Source: Lineus longissimus (taxonomy: Eukaryota > Nemertea > Pilidiophora > Heteronemertea > Lineidae). Taken from it: 64,000 bases of DNA. The DNA lies in assembly GCF_910592395.1 (NCBI RefSeq), contig NC_088316.1, positions 5,704,001 to 5,768,000 of the forward strand, given 5' to 3'. The notes beneath the pieces were generated by a model. The model ran no database searches and had not been told where the DNA came from. It saw only the letters and a list, made by a program, of their open reading frames with translations. Positions 63,266 through 64,000 of this stretch are shown here, one piece after another; the stretch's first letter is position 1; each line of letters opens with the position of its first letter. Both the position numbers and the translations under genes were made by a program.

Positions 63266-63312
63266 CTAGGCATGGCGCCAGTCTCTCTTAAGGCACAGTC
63301 AACAGGCGTTTG

Positions 63313-63774
63313 GTCTTAGTATTTGGGTAAGTACAGAATCAAGGCAGCTCAGAGAGCAATGATTGAACGATGCTGTGGACAAGTCCAAGGATACTGCATC
63401 AGTCACGACCAACTTCTCATCAGAAAGCGTCACCACCAGCATATTCAATGTTCAGTTCCAACCTTTACCAGTCCAATGCACGCCTGTCATGGTCAGCAGT
63501 GGTCAGCTCAGCGCGATATGGAACATTCTTCCGAAACTCAAGCGAGGGAAGTCTGCTCATTAGCCTACCTCGCGCACTGCTCCTTCTTGTCAAACATCGT
63601 AGTGAAATCGTGGTACAGTGGGGCGTCCTCGAGGATTGCAGCTGGTCGGACAGACGTGAGGTGGAATGTGGGCGGCTGCACTTCTTCGTTGATGTGCGAT
63701 GGCAGATAGCACAGTTCTTGCGTTGCATGACAGCTGAAAGTGAATGTGATATCATAGACCTGAGGCGTTTGCAA
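63313..63774. other. Unassigned region with overlapping open frames
   Basis: Two plus frames (63,323-63,709 and 63,370-63,777) and two minus frames overlap over about 400 bp with G+C richer than the surroundings. The frame ending WGVLEDCSWSDRREVECGRL looks most protein-like, but I see no motif and cannot choose. It could be an exon or a transposon piece. Confidence 0.25.
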
Positions 63775-64000
63775 TGAGACTATAGGTGAAGTAGAAGCAA
63801 GGAGTGAAATGGGCCATCTTCCAGTGACTAATATACAGAGTAAGGGCACTGGGTGTTGTTAGATTCAGCATTGAATGTATTCCTCGTACAAGCGTGAATA
63901 GTGTGGACATACAGTGAGAGGTGAGAGACCCCTATTGACTACTTCTTGTAACTTTATCTTGGATATCATATTAGTATTGAACTTCTAGCCATGGAATATG
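63775..64000. mobile_element. TTAA MITE copy, incomplete at window edge
   Basis: GAGACTATAGGTGAAGTAG onward follows 10,560-10,740 (CATCTTC.AGTGACTAATATAC, CTCGTACAAGCGTGAATA). The left end is not flanked by TTAA; the right end lies beyond or near the window edge. Confidence 0.6.

Overview
The window is animal nuclear DNA with no prokaryotic organisation. It has spaced exon-like reading frames with GT/AG sites, CR1/L2-like LINE pieces, LTR and tyrosine-recombinase retrotransposons, Tc1, Harbinger-like, Mutator-like and piggyBac-like DNA elements, and very high repeat content. The mix (BEL, Gypsy, Ngaro-type, CR1/L2, frequent ACATGTAC-type words) suggests a marine invertebrate such as a lancelet, hemichordate, echinoderm or mollusc. 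That is an inference; no species marker is visible.

The backbone is a tandemly duplicated host locus on the minus strand. Unit A spans about 1.1-12.1 kb, unit B about 12.1-42 kb (inflated by an 18.7 kb transposon nest) and unit C about 42.3-59.3 kb; unit D starts near 59.3 kb and runs into the right-hand material. Each of A, B and C carries an unrecognised gene: a roughly 345-codon last exon (2.5-3.5, 31.3-32.4, 44.0-45.1 kb) and an upstream exon-like frame (4.4-4.9, 35.3-35.8, 48.3-48.7 kb). Copies A and C of the upstream frame are broken; copy B is open. A second exon-like pair (8.3-8.8 and 55.5-56.0 kb) lies upstream in A and C. C is a mosaic: its left half resembles B, while its right half is a much younger copy of A (5.25-14.9 kb corresponding to 49.7-62.8 kb).

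The transposon nest in unit B has a readable order. A Gypsy element (LTRs at 12,598 and 31,282) inserted just downstream of gene copy B with a 4-bp GTAG duplication, and then lost its integrase end. A BEL element (278-bp LTRs, 12,828-26,905, ATAAA duplication) inserted into the remnant. A Ngaro-type element (14,927-22,442) inserted into BEL pol without a target duplication. The recent A-to-C/D duplication copied the Gypsy and BEL LTRs and the BEL integrase but stops about 100 bp short of the Ngaro site. After that duplication a satellite-armed transposon entered A (7,199-8,089; empty site near 55,318) and a Harbinger-like element entered D (60,791-61,540; empty site near 13,570).

The most interesting unit is the Ngaro-type element. 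Its leader holds a regular array of small hairpins with covarying stems and a conserved loop. Its first coding exon ends in a phase-0 splice donor, and gag, RT/RNase H and recombinase reading frames are each preceded by a phase-0 acceptor, suggesting one shared leader exon spliced to three products. Its B1-A2 junction is a loxP-like inverted site with 17-bp arms and a 6-bp spacer, and the flanks show clean insertion.

Other parts: a Tc1 element with two nonsense codons (51.9-53.5 kb), a GPCR remnant (54.0-54.5 kb), a Mutator-like foldback with 9-bp target duplication (42.9-43.5 kb), and several MITEs and foldback elements. No tRNA, rRNA or CRISPR array was seen.
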